Shown here piece by piece: positions 8,557-17,176 of a stretch of DNA of 64,000 nt. Both the position numbers and the translations under genes were made by a program. This stretch comes from Streptomyces sp. CC53. Its GTDB lineage: Bacteria; Actinomycetota; Actinomycetes; Streptomycetales; Streptomycetaceae. Numbering within the stretch: the first letter of the stretch is position 1; every line of letters begins with the position of its first letter. The notes under the pieces were generated by a model. It did not search any database and was not told where the DNA came from. It was given only the letters and a program-made list of their open reading frames with translations. Where the stretch lies: contig NZ_MKXB01000157.1 in NCBI RefSeq assembly GCF_001865245.1, forward strand, positions 65,740-129,739, in the 5' to 3' direction.

Positions 8557-10091
8557 TCAGGGCTGCTCGCGGCGGCCGTCGATCCGGCGCGGGAGGCCCA
8601 GGGGGTTGGCGTCGTGCAGCTCCTGCGGCAGGAGGGCCTCCGGGGTGTTCTGGTAGGTGACGGGACGCAGCCAGCGCTCGATGGCGGTGGCGCCGACGGA
8701 CGTGGACGTCGACGTGGTGGCCGGGTAGGGGCCGCCGTGGTGCTGGGCGGCGGCGACGGCCACGCCGGTGGGCCAGCCGTTGACGAGGACGCGGCCCGCC
8801 ACGGACGTCAGCTCGGCCAGCAGCGCGGCGGCGCCTCCGGCACCCAGCTGCTCCTCCTGCGACATGTGGACGGTGGCCGTCAGATTGCCGGGGAGCCGGG
8901 AGACGACGGCCTGGACGTCGGCGTCGGAGTCGTACCGGGCGACGACCGTGACCGGGCCGAAGCACTCCTCCAGCAGCAGGTCGTGCGGGCCCTCGGCGGC
9001 GAGGCGAGCGGCCGGGACGGTCAGGAAGCCCGCCCCCACGGTGCGGTCGGTGTCGCCGGCGCCCGGGGCCACCGGCGCCGTCACGTCCGGCAGCGCGGCC
9101 CGCTCGGCGACGCCCTTGACGAAGGTCTCCCGCATGCGCGCGTCGAGGAGCACGCCGTCCGCGACGTCCCCCACCGCTTCCGACAGGGACGACACCAGCC
9201 GGTCGCCCGGCTCGCCGGACGGCACCAGCACCAGGCCGGGCTTGACGCAGAACTGGCCGCAGCCCAGCGTCATGGAGCCGGCCAGGCCCCGGCCGATCTC
9301 GGGCGCGCGTTCCGCCGCCGCGGCCTCGGTGACCACCACCGGGTTCAGGGAACCCAGTTCGCCGTGGAACGGGATGGGCACCGGGCGGGCGGCGGCCGCA
9401 TCGAACAGCGCCCGGCCGCCCCGGACCGACCCGGTGAAGCCGGCGGCCGCGACGAGCGGGTGGCGGACCAGCTCGACCCCCGCGTCGAAGCCGTGCACCA
9501 GACCGACGACGCCCTCCGGCAGGCCGTGCTCGGCCGCCGCCCCGCGCAGCACCGCCGCGACCGCCTCCGACGTGCCCGGGTGGTCCGGGTGGGCCTTGAC
9601 GACCACCGGGCAGCCCGCGGCCAGGGCGCTGTCGGTGTCGCCGCCCGCCACCGAGAAGGCGAAGGGGAAGTTGGAGGCGGCGTAGACGGCGACGACGCCC
9701 AGCGGGACCTTGTACCGCCGCAGGTCCGGGACCGGCGGGGGGGCCGCGCATCCGGGTGATCGATGATCACATCCAGGAACGCGCCCTCGTCGACGACGTC
9801 CGCGAAGGAGCGCAGTTGGTAGCAGGTGCGGGCGAGTTCGCCCGTCAGCCGCGGGAGCCCCAGGGCGGTCTCGGCGTCGGCCTCGGCGGCCAGCCGGTCC
9901 CGGGCCTCCTCCAGCCGGTCCGCCGCGGTGCGCAGGAAGGCGGCCCGCACGGCGCGGTCGGCGAGCGGCGACCGGGCCGTGTGTGCGGCCCGTACGGCCT
10001 CGTCGACGTCCGCGGGGGCCGCCTCGACGGCGACCTGCGCCCGCTGCTCCCCGGTCCTCGGATCGACACTCCAGACGTGTGCTGCTGACAC
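8557..10091 (-). pseudogene. Aldehyde dehydrogenase (NADP+), frameshifted
   Basis: The N-terminal frame (MSAAHVWSVDPRTGEQ, from 10091) reads to FLDVIIDHPDARPP. The rest of the enzyme (PVPDLRRYKVPLGVVAVYAA to the stop at 8557) is in another frame. The switch coincides with a run of seven G at 9737-9743 on the plus strand; eight would restore one frame of about 511 residues. Downstream are FHGELGSLNPV with the catalytic glutamate and GQFCVKPG with the catalytic cysteine. The whole resembles 2-oxoglutarate-semialdehyde dehydrogenases of sugar-acid catabolism. The break may be a real mutation or a homopolymer sequencing error. The divergent IclR gene is its probable regulator. Confidence 0.85.
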
Positions 10092-10118
10092 CGCGGCGTC
10101 CTCTCGGGCTGCTCGGCT

Positions 10119-10164
10119 GTTCGCTATTCTGAACGGAGTTCCTGATGATGAACCACCGGAACTC
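10119..10164. promoter_or_regulatory. Candidate IclR operators in the divergent intergenic region
   Basis: Two inverted repeats lie between the aldehyde dehydrogenase and IclR starts: GTTC-N8-GAAC at 10119-10134, and GAGTTCC (10136-10142) with GGAACTC (10158-10164), 15 bp apart. Placement fits autoregulation and control of the dehydrogenase, but binding is inferred. Confidence 0.5.
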
Positions 10165-10195
10165 TATGGACGGGCGTCTGAAGGGGTCAAGAGCG

Positions 10196-10966
10196 ATGTC
10201 TGCGACCGAATCCGCCGGAGGGCCGGTCAAGTCGGCCGTGCGCACGGTGGAGCTGCTGGAGTACTTCGCCGGCAGCCCCGGCATGCACGCGCTCACCGCC
10301 GTGCAGGAGGCCGTCGGATACCCCAAGTCCAGCCTGTACATGCTGCTGCGCACCCTGGTGGAGCTCGGCTGGGTGGAGACCGACGCGACCGGCACCCGGT
10401 ACGGCATCGGCGTGCGGGCCCTGCTCGTGGGCGCCTCGTACATCGACGGCGACGAGACCGTGGCCGCCGCCCGCCCCGCGCTCGACCGGCTCTCCGACGA
10501 CCCCACCGAGACCGTCCCCCTGGCCCGGCTCGACGGCACCAGCGTGGTCACCCTCGCCACCCGCCGCGCCCAGCACCACCTGCGCCCCTCCACCCGGGTG
10601 GGCCGCCGCCTGCCCGTCCACTCCACCGCGCTCGGCAAGGTCCTGCTGGCGGGGCTCGGGGACGACCGGGTCCGTGCGCTGCTGCCGGAGGCCCTCCCCC
10701 CGTACACGCCGCACACGATCACGGACCGGGAACGGCTCGTCGAGGAACTGACGGCCGTACGGGAGCTCGGGTACGCCGTGGACCGCGAGGAGAACACGCT
10801 CGGGCTGCGCTGCCTCGCCGTCACCGTGCCCTCGCGCAGCCCCGCCCGGGACGCCCTCAGCTGCTCCGTGCCGGCGGCCCGGCTCACCCCCGGCCACGAG
10901 CAGCGCATCAGGGACGCCCTGCTCGACGCCCACGACCGGCTGACGCTCGCGACCCGCCTGCTCTGA
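10196..10966 (+). CDS. IclR-family transcriptional regulator
   Basis: 256 residues from the ATG at 10196. The frame is open from 10145, but MSATESAGG gives the usual IclR length and follows AAGGGG at suitable spacing. The N-terminal winged helix-turn-helix (SAVRTVELLEYFAG to RTLVELGWVE) is followed by an effector-binding domain with VHSTALGKVLLAGL and the closing GLRCLAVTVPSRS. IclR proteins usually repress catabolic genes until a pathway metabolite binds. Divergence from the aldehyde dehydrogenase by about 100 bp, with palindromes between, suggests control of sugar-acid semialdehyde oxidation. That target is now frameshifted. Confidence 0.9.
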   Translation: MSATESAGGPVKSAVRTVELLEYFAGSPGMHALTAVQEAVGYPKSSLYMLLRTLVELGWVETDATGTRYGIGVRALLVGASYIDGDETVAAARPALDRLSDDPTETVPLARLDGTSVVTLATRRAQHHLRPSTRVGRRLPVHSTALGKVLLAGLGDDRVRALLPEALPPYTPHTITDRERLVEELTAVRELGYAVDREENTLGLRCLAVTVPSRSPARDALSCSVPAARLTPGHEQRIRDALLDAHDRLTLATRLL

Positions 10967-11345
10967 CCCCCGGTCGCGTTCCCGGCTGCCGACGACGGGC
11001 ACCTTCGCCGTCCCCGGCCGCCTCGCCCCCTTCACGACCCTGCGCGCCTCCTAGCAGCTCTTTGTTCCTCCTGCACCCATTCGTTCCCCTTCGCGCACAC
11101 AAGCGTGCCCCTTCGCCTCCCTGCATCCTGTTTCACCGCTCCCGACTCCCCACGCGGGCCACCCTGGAGACAGGGCAGCCTCGGCCCGCAAGTCGGGGTC
11201 GGGCATGGGCTGTTGGGCCACGGGGTGATAAGCAGGGGGTGGGCGGCGCGGCGCGTCCACCGGCGAGCGCGAGCCCGCGCCGCGAGGCGAGCCGCCGCCC
11301 CTGCACTCCCGCCGCACCCCCCGCCGATCCTCTGGAGGCCCCGCG
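10967..11345. other. Gene-free interval, pyrimidine-rich on the plus strand
   Basis: 379 bp without a credible gene. About 10990-11160 is strongly C/T-rich on the plus strand, with few purine runs. TTGGGC near 11213 and GATAAG near 11227 lie only about 8 bp apart, too close to be a convincing promoter pair. Nothing else is seen. Confidence 0.45.
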
Positions 11346-11786
11346 ATGCCCGCCCGCGACCCGTTCCGGTTCCGCCCCCGCTCCGCGTCCGGCTGGACCA
11401 TGGCGGTGTTCGGACTGCTGGCGACGTCGCTGGGCGTGGTCGGGCTCCTCTCGCCCGACGCCCTGCTGGCGGCCATGGGCTTCACCCCGGTGCCCGACGG
11501 GCAGCGGGCGGACGGCGACCACACCCTGGTCTTCCTGACCGCCTCGTCGATGGCGGCGGTCAACATGGGCGTGTACTACCTGCTCGCGGCACTGGCCGAC
11601 TGGCGGGCCTTCTACCGCTGGACGGTGCCGTTCCGGCTGCTGACCTGCGCCGTGTTCACGGCCGCAGTGATCGCGGGGCGCGCGCCCGCCGGGTTCCTGG
11701 GCGTGGGCCTGTGGGAGGGACTGGGCGCGGTGGCGACGTGGGCGGCGCTGCGGTACGACGACCGCCGCCACGTCCCGGCCGCGTAG
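11346..11786 (+). CDS. Small integral membrane protein
   Basis: 146 residues starting MPARDPFRFRPRSASG, then about four hydrophobic segments: MAVFGLLATSLGVVGLL, the region around MAAVNMGVYYLLAAL, LLTCAVFTAAVIAG and FLGVGLWEGLGAVATW. The basic N-terminus suggests a cytoplasmic start. The pattern resembles small DUF4345-like four-helix membrane proteins, but no family is assigned with confidence. The ATG follows GGAGGCCCCGCG, a reasonable ribosome binding site. It ends before a strong hairpin and faces a gene relic on the other strand. Confidence 0.75.
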   Translation: MPARDPFRFRPRSASGWTMAVFGLLATSLGVVGLLSPDALLAAMGFTPVPDGQRADGDHTLVFLTASSMAAVNMGVYYLLAALADWRAFYRWTVPFRLLTCAVFTAAVIAGRAPAGFLGVGLWEGLGAVATWAALRYDDRRHVPAA

Positions 11787-11895
11787 CGCCCGAGCGGGAC
11801 CGGCCCCTGCGCTCCGGAGCGGCCCGCCCCGCTCCGCCGCGTCGGGGCCGGGCCGGGGCGGGCTCTCCCGGACGGGCCCACGCCGGAGGCGGGAA

Positions 11896-11935
11896 GCTCT
11901 CAGGCCCCCGGCGGATCACCCGGGGGCCTGAGAGC
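11896..11935. terminator. Hairpin terminator, 16-bp perfect stem
   Basis: Arms 11896-11911 and 11920-11935 pair perfectly around an 8-base loop. It follows the membrane protein gene on the plus strand and the relic on the minus strand, so it is probably bidirectional. Confidence 0.85.
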
Positions 11936-11963
11936 CGTACGCCTAGCTACGCCGCCGCACGAC

Positions 11964-12340
11964 TCAGCCGGTACGCACGGCGAACCCGCACCACGCGGTC
12001 CACTCCGAGGCCGCCGGGCCGTCCTGGACGCGCACGCGCCAGCGGCAGTCACCGTCGCCCAGGGCGTCCTGCGGCACCTGGAGCGCGGCGTTCTGGCTGG
12101 TCGCGCTGACCAGCTGCCGGCGCAGCACACGGGTGCCGTCCGTCTGCTCGACTTCGAACACCACCCGGCGGCCGGGCTCCGGCGCGCCGGGCTTCTCCAC
12201 CGTGCCGGGCGGTGCGACGGACTCCAGCGTCGCCGCCAGGGTCGCCGAGCCGGCCGTCACGAGCGGCTTCTGCGGCGCTGCGCAGAACTGGAACCCCGCG
12301 TACGGGCCGTCGGAGATCCGCGGGTTGTCGGGAGTCTTCA
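11964..12340 (-). pseudogene. 5'-truncated C-terminal fragment of a beta-sandwich (FN3-like) extracellular protein
   Basis: The frame ending at 11964 encodes about 120 recognisable residues: VRLKTPDNPRISDGPYAGFQ, then a beta-rich stretch ending DGDCRWRVRVQDGPAASEWT and CGFAVRTG. The WRVRVQDG...W...F pattern is typical of the C-terminal fibronectin-III-like modules of Streptomyces DNRLRE/LamG-type secreted proteins. The only in-frame start, a GTG at 12260, would leave a protein without a signal peptide, and homology appears to be lost above about 12340. It meets another truncated fragment head to head there. A small intact gene from 12260 remains possible. Confidence 0.5.
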
Positions 12341-12345
12341 GCCGG

Positions 12346-12758
12346 ACACCTTCTGCGGCCTGCCCGGTGCTTCGGCGAGGACCCGGCCCGGCTCTACCGG
12401 GACGGGCACGGTCCGGAGACCGTCTCCGTGGGCATCGGCTCCTGCCACCCCGGGCCGACGGCGGTGTGGATGCCCCCGCTCCGGCCCACCCCCGCCGCTG
12501 CCCGGCGCTTCCACGCGGCGCTCACCGCCGACGGCGTCGGGCACGGTCGTCCACGGTTCCCCGCCAAGGCCCGTCTGCGGCGGGACCTGTCGTCGGCGCG
12601 GACACTCGGGTACGCCCCGCGGAACGACGCCGAGGGGTACGCGGCCGAAGCCCCTCACGGAGGGGTACGCGGCCGAGCTCCTCGCGGAGGGGGGGGTGAA
12701 CCGGACGACGCGGATCTTGACCGGGCGCACGTGGCGGGCGCTTCTGCACCGTGCCTGA
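12346..12758 (+). pseudogene. 5'-truncated, frameshifted relic of an unknown gene
   Basis: Protein-like sequence (GEDPARLYRDGHGPETVSVG, then MPPLRPTPAAARRFHAALTA) reads to NDAEGYAAE near 12648. It continues one frame over as GYAAELLAEGGVNRTTRILT, ending LLHRA and a stop at 12756-12758. The switch lies in a tandem repeat coding EGYAAE twice; removing one A near 12648 gives two in-frame 27-bp units. A second frame change near 12373 may join DTFCGLPG to the body. No start is visible. The family was not recognised. Confidence 0.45.
12632..12686. repeat. Tandem repeat at the frameshift of the relic
   Basis: GAGGGGTACGCGGCCGA occurs at 12632-12648 and 12660-12676. The first unit is 28 bases and the second 27, so the first appears to carry one extra base. 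Confidence 0.75.
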
Positions 12759-13146
12759 CAGGCGGCCCCACTGACGGGAACGGGTCCGGCCGGGCTGCTC
12801 GGGGGGTTCGGCCCGGCCGGACCTGCGGCGCGGGGGCGGTGCACCCACGGGGGACAGACACATCCACACCCGCGTCGCATGCGACCCTAGAGGCCCGGGC
12901 GGCGGCACTTGATCCACTTCACGCGGTACCCGGTCCGCAAAGCGCGACAGGTCGAAGCACACGGGGCGTACGGAAGAGCGCCCCTGCCCGCGCGCGCACG
13001 GCGGCCACGCAGCCGCAGTACGCCGGCGGGCCCGGGCGGTACGGTCCGGGGGCGTGCGGCCCTCCGGGCGTACGGCCCACGGGCGTGCGGCTCCTCTTAG
13101 TGGTGCGGCGCCGTCCCCGCCTGCCGGGGCGCGGGCGGCTCGGACG
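12759..13146. other. Gene-free interval downstream of the AraC gene
   Basis: 388 bp between the relic and the end of the AraC-type gene. No supported gene, RNA or clear hairpin was seen. It is probably decayed sequence belonging to the same scar. Confidence 0.45.
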
Positions 13147-14142
13147 TCAACGGGCGGGGGGCCGCGCCTGGAGGGTCTGTGACGGGGCCTCACCGAACCG
13201 GCCGCGGTAACTCGCCGCGAACCGGCCCAGGTGCGTGAAGCCCCACCTCCACGCCACCTCGCTCACGGTGAGCCCGCCGCCCGGTTCGGCCGCGCGCAGT
13301 TCCGCGCGTACCCGCTCCAGCCGTATGTCGCGGACGTACCCCATCGGCGTGGTCCCCACGTGGGCGCGGAACGACTCCTGGAGCCGCCGGGCACTGACCC
13401 GGGCGAGGGCGGCCAGTTCGGTCGTGGTGAAGGGGTGCTCCGGCCGCTCCCGCACCGCGTCCATCACCCGCTTGACGGGGGCCGGGCGCAGCGGCGCGGC
13501 GGGCCGGTCGAGCTCGTCCCGGTACGGATGCCCGGCCGCCAGCAGCAGCCCGGTGAGCAGCGCGTCCTGCAGCGGCCGGGCCACCAGGGGATGCCCGGCG
13601 AGCCCCTGCGGGTCCCCCGCGTCGGCGGCGAGCCGCCGCACCATCGCCGCCCAGTCCCGTCCGTGGCCGTGCGTGAGGTCCAGCGCGGACGCGAGGGCGA
13701 GTCCGCGCCGCGGCACCTGCCCGAGCAGCTCCTCCAGCCGGCACCGCAGCGCGGCCGCCTCGATCTTCACGGCGACCACCCGGCAGTCCCCCGCCCAGCG
13801 GTCCACGACGACGCAGCCGGACGGGTTCAGCACCGTGCCGCTCTCCGGCGTCGCGACCAGTGCGGGTCCCCGGCCCTGCCGGAGTTCGAGCCGCCCGGTG
13901 AGCGGCACGTTCACGTGGTAGGCGCCGAGCTCCCCGAAGCGCATCCGCACGTCGGCGCCGCAGCGCATGTCGCCCACCACCAAGGGTCCGTACCGGACCG
14001 TGTCGAAGTGCGCCGCGAACCGCCGGCCCCCCGTTTCCCCGCCCCCCTCGATGACGTCCATGAAATTGGCGTAGAACCGCGCGGCGATCTCCCGGCGCGC
14101 CTCGTCCACGTCCCCCGTACGAAAAGTGGTCCTTCCAGTCAC
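13147..14142 (-). CDS. AraC-family transcriptional regulator
   Basis: 331 residues from a GTG at 14142 (MTGRTTFRTGDVDEARREIA). The N-terminal part is an AraC-type ligand-binding domain (YHVNVPLTGRLELRQG). The C-terminal about 100 residues carry two helix-turn-helix motifs: TTTELAALARVSARRLQESF and VSEVAWRWGFTHLGRFAASY. The latter is the second HTH with the usual GF..LGRFA signature. The frame stays open far upstream, but family length and the promoter-like sequence before 14142 support this start; its ribosome binding site is weak. It is divergent from the TerD gene across about 50 bp, so it may regulate it. Effector unknown. Confidence 0.88.
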   Translation of the reverse strand: MTGRTTFRTGDVDEARREIAARFYANFMDVIEGGGETGGRRFAAHFDTVRYGPLVVGDMRCGADVRMRFGELGAYHVNVPLTGRLELRQGRGPALVATPESGTVLNPSGCVVVDRWAGDCRVVAVKIEAAALRCRLEELLGQVPRRGLALASALDLTHGHGRDWAAMVRRLAADAGDPQGLAGHPLVARPLQDALLTGLLLAAGHPYRDELDRPAAPLRPAPVKRVMDAVRERPEHPFTTTELAALARVSARRLQESFRAHVGTTPMGYVRDIRLERVRAELRAAEPGGGLTVSEVAWRWGFTHLGRFAASYRGRFGEAPSQTLQARPPAR

Positions 14143-14193
14143 GGGTCGCCAGGGTAAGGGAACGGCAAAGCGGACCCGATCGTTACGCCTCAC

Positions 14194-15369
14194 ATGACAG
14201 CTATGACCCCAGGCTCGAACGTCCCCCTGTCCTCCGCGCGCGTGGTGGTCGACGTGTCCGCCCCGGTGCGGCTCGACGTGTCGGGCCTGCTGCTCACGCC
14301 CGCGGGCAAGGTGCGCTCCGACGGCGACTTCATCTTCTACAACCAGCCGTCGGGCCCCGGCGTCGGCTACCGGCCGGGCGGCGGCGCGGCGCCCGACGCG
14401 ATCGCGGTCGACACCGCGGCGGTGCCGGCCGACATCGACAGGATCGTCGTCACCGCCAGTCCGGACGCGGCGGGCCAGACGTTCCAGGGCATCGAGCCGA
14501 CGGCCACCCTGCGGGACGCCGACACCGGCACCGTCCTCGCGACGTTCACCCCGCCGCAGCTCGGTACGGAGACGGCGCTGGTCGTGATGGAGGTGTACCG
14601 GCGGGGCGGCGCGTGGAAGGCGCGTGCGGTGGGCCAGGGGTACGCGAACGGGCTGGCCGGGATCGCCACGGACTTCGGCGTGACGGTGGACGAGGCCCCG
14701 GCGGCCCCGGCGCCCGCCCCGCAGGCGCCGGCACCCGCCCCCGCTGCCGCCCCGGCGCAGGCTCCGAGCGCGGCCCCGGCGCCGGGCTCGGGCAAGATCA
14801 ATCTGGACAAGGGCCGGGTGAACCTCCAGAAGAACCAGACGGTGTCGCTGGTCAAGGGCGGCCGCCCCCTGCTGTCCCAGGTGAGCATGGGCCTCGGCTG
14901 GGAGCCCGCGTACCGGGGCAAGGCCATCGACCTGGACGCGTCGGTCATCGCGTACGGGCCGCAGCGCAATCACCTGGACAGCTGCTACTTCGGCAAGCTG
15001 ACCATCCTCGGCGGTGCCGTCCGGCACTCCGGTGACAACCTGACCGGCGAGGGCGCCGGGGACGACGAGGTCATCACGGTCGACCTGGGCCGCCTGCCGG
15101 CGGAGGCCACGGGCCTGGTCTTCACCGTGAACTCCTTCACGGGGCAGAAGTTCACGGAGGTGGCCAAGGCGTACTGCCGCCTCATGGACGCCGCGACGGG
15201 CGAGGAGCTGGTGCGCTTCGACCTCACGAGTGCCCAGCCGCAGACGGGCGTGATGATGTGCAAGCTGATCCGCCAGTTCTCCGGCGAATGGGAGATGACG
15301 GCACTCGGGGACTTCGTGAAGTCCCGCACGGTCCGCGGCATGGTGAAGCCGGGCGCCGAGGCGCTGTGA
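14194..15369 (+). CDS. Double-domain TerD family protein
   Basis: 391 residues. A TerD-like beta-sandwich (residues 1-165, GSNVPLSSARVVVDVSAPV to GLAGIATDFGVTVD) is followed by a Pro/Ala-rich linker of about 35 residues. A second TerD domain then starts INLDKGRVNLQKNQTVSLVK and contains GAGDDEVITVDLGRLPAEA. TerD proteins bind Ca2+ and belong to the tellurite/stress (Ter) systems, which in Streptomyces are numerous and linked to cell-surface stress and differentiation. An ATG at 14203 is an alternative start. Cytoplasmic; no partner ter genes lie next to it. The divergent AraC gene is the likeliest local regulator. Confidence 0.9.
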   Translation: MTAMTPGSNVPLSSARVVVDVSAPVRLDVSGLLLTPAGKVRSDGDFIFYNQPSGPGVGYRPGGGAAPDAIAVDTAAVPADIDRIVVTASPDAAGQTFQGIEPTATLRDADTGTVLATFTPPQLGTETALVVMEVYRRGGAWKARAVGQGYANGLAGIATDFGVTVDEAPAAPAPAPQAPAPAPAAAPAQAPSAAPAPGSGKINLDKGRVNLQKNQTVSLVKGGRPLLSQVSMGLGWEPAYRGKAIDLDASVIAYGPQRNHLDSCYFGKLTILGGAVRHSGDNLTGEGAGDDEVITVDLGRLPAEATGLVFTVNSFTGQKFTEVAKAYCRLMDAATGEELVRFDLTSAQPQTGVMMCKLIRQFSGEWEMTALGDFVKSRTVRGMVKPGAEAL

Positions 15370-15555
15370 GGCGTTGCCCGGCCGGGGAGTCGCTCGGCCG
15401 GGCCGGGCGCGGCCCGGAGTGAACCGACGCGGGAGAGCGAGTCGAGGCGAGCCGGAGCGGGGCGGCCCACCTGGGGAGGGTGCGTTCGTCCGCTCCGGTT
15501 CGCTGTTCCGTTCCCGCCCGCGGGTCGCCGGCGCGGAGGCCGGGAGGTTCGGTGT

Positions 15556-15578
15556 GTCCCCCGGTTGACACGGGGGAC
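15556..15578. terminator. Hairpin 3' of the beta-helix gene
   Basis: GTCCCCCG (15556-15563) pairs with CGGGGGAC (15571-15578) around a 7-base loop, 16 bp past the stop of the minus-strand gene. It is a modest terminator for the convergent pair. Confidence 0.55.
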
Positions 15579-15593
15579 CGCCCACCGCCCCTT

Positions 15594-16700
15594 CTAGGTG
15601 ATGCCGTCGGCGTCGTTGATGTGGGTGATCGGTGGTGTCGCACCCGCCTGGCCGCCGTCGACGACGAGGAACGACGCGGCGGTCCGGTTGTTCTTGCGGG
15701 TGCAGGCGTCGTAGACGATCCGCCGCCTCCGGTTGGACGACGTCAGGTGGTAGGCGTGCTTGCCGACGAGGTCGCAGTGCCGGTAGACGACGACGCCGGG
15801 GTTCGTGTACGCGTGGGCGATCAGGCCGGGGCTGTGCGCCTGGAAGCCCAAGGCCGTGTCCGAGCACGAGTCGAAGACGATGTGCCCGGACCACCTGGAC
15901 CGTATGACCTGGCTCCTCGCGTTGCGGAGTTCGAAGCGCACGGCGCGGACGCTGAGGTGCTGCACCGAGTCGTAGTGCCCGGCCGTCGGGAAGTGGAAGA
16001 ACCTGCTGACGCCGCCGTCGGGCCGTTGGCCCTTGATGATGAAGCTGCCGCCGTCGACCCGGATGAACCCGCCCTTGTCGAAGCGGACGAAGTCCCCGTA
16101 GTCGTACTCGACCTTGCAGTCGCTGAACCAGTGGTTGAGGAACTGGTCCTGCTGCGCGTGGACCGGGGTCATCCCGGACCACAGGAAGGCCTTGTCGTAG
16201 CCTCCGTTGACGTGGCAGCCGGTGAACCTCATCTCCGAGTTGGTGTTGCTGTTCTCGGGCCCGTCGAGGCCGATGCCGTACTGCCAGCGGCCGCGCCATT
16301 CGCAGTTCGTCCAACCCCAGTCCTGGCAGGCGCCGGTGCTCGACGAGTACAAGTACCTCGCCTCCGGGTTCGTCGACCGGAAACTGCAGTCGTGCCAGCG
16401 GACGCCCATCCACCGGTCCTGGTTGACCAGGAGTGGCGCCGCGCCCGTCATCACGATCTCCGACGCCCGCTTGCCGTGACCGCGGATCGTCAACCCCTGC
16501 GCCCGCCCCCGGACCGGCCGCATGATGCTGTCCGAGACGCTGTAACTGCCGGAGATAAGGATCTCCGTCGTCGCCACCGGAACGCCTCCGCCGGCATCCG
16601 CCCGGAGCCCCTTGTCGACCGCGGCGAACATCTTCCGGAACGCCTCGGTCGCGTCCTTGCCGGGAACAGCGCCGAAGTCCTCAGGGCGGATCGTCGGCAT
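15594..16700 (-). CDS. Right-handed parallel beta-helix (pectate-lyase-superfamily) protein
   Basis: 368 residues from the ATG at 16700, eight bases after GGAGG; an in-frame ATG at 16706 is too close to that site, and a longer frame to 16820 lacks support. The N-terminus PEDFGAVPGKDATEAFRKMF is the opening strand of pectate-lyase-fold proteins, seen in polysaccharide lyases, tail-spike proteins and epimerases. Later rungs repeat short polar/aromatic turns (WTNCEWRGRWQYGI, FTGCHVNGGYDKAF, VFDSCSDTALGF). There is no signal peptide or membrane segment, so export would need another route. Substrate and role are unknown. No phage or polysaccharide cluster surrounds it. Confidence 0.78.
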   Translation of the reverse strand: MPTIRPEDFGAVPGKDATEAFRKMFAAVDKGLRADAGGGVPVATTEILISGSYSVSDSIMRPVRGRAQGLTIRGHGKRASEIVMTGAAPLLVNQDRWMGVRWHDCSFRSTNPEARYLYSSSTGACQDWGWTNCEWRGRWQYGIGLDGPENSNTNSEMRFTGCHVNGGYDKAFLWSGMTPVHAQQDQFLNHWFSDCKVEYDYGDFVRFDKGGFIRVDGGSFIIKGQRPDGGVSRFFHFPTAGHYDSVQHLSVRAVRFELRNARSQVIRSRWSGHIVFDSCSDTALGFQAHSPGLIAHAYTNPGVVVYRHCDLVGKHAYHLTSSNRRRRIVYDACTRKNNRTAASFLVVDGGQAGATPPITHINDADGIT

Positions 16701-17176
16701 CGCCATCACCTCCAGGCTGCATATGCCCGCGGGCGACAGCGCGGACGTGTGCAGGTGGCAGCGCTCGGTAGCGGTCGGGCGGCGCGTCGGCGCGAGAGCG
16801 GAATGTGTCTCTCCGGGCATTGCGAGCTCCCGGTCCCGCCGTCCCGCCCCCCTCGTGGGGGCGGGACGCGGCGGTCGACGCGCCTGCCCGCGGAGGGAGT
16901 GCCCCGCGGTGCGCCCCCGGCTGGTCGCCGGCGCGGGCCGCGCGCGGCGGCGTCCACCCGGCGCCCCGGCGCCGCACGGCGGAGCCCCGGAGGGCCCGCG
17001 GAGTGGCCGGGCAGTTCCTCGCCGACCGAGGCGCCCCTGCCGGACACCGTCGTCTCCGCGCCCACCGCCGCGCGGCTGCCCGGCGGCCCCGACCGGCCCG
17101 TGCCCGCGAGGGCGCGCCGGAGGTGACCCCGCACCCCACCGGGCACACGTGGTGAGGCGGCCCGCCTAGGCCCCGG
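16701..17176. other. Gene-free interval upstream of the beta-helix gene
   Basis: 476 bp, extremely GC-rich in its right half. It should contain the promoter of the beta-helix gene. No gene, RNA or strong repeat was seen. Confidence 0.45.

Noticed and set aside
14143..16413. N-terminal extension of the AraC gene to about 1,088 residues
   Set aside because: The extra part is antisense to the TerD gene and the beta-helix gene; the AraC domains begin after 14142.
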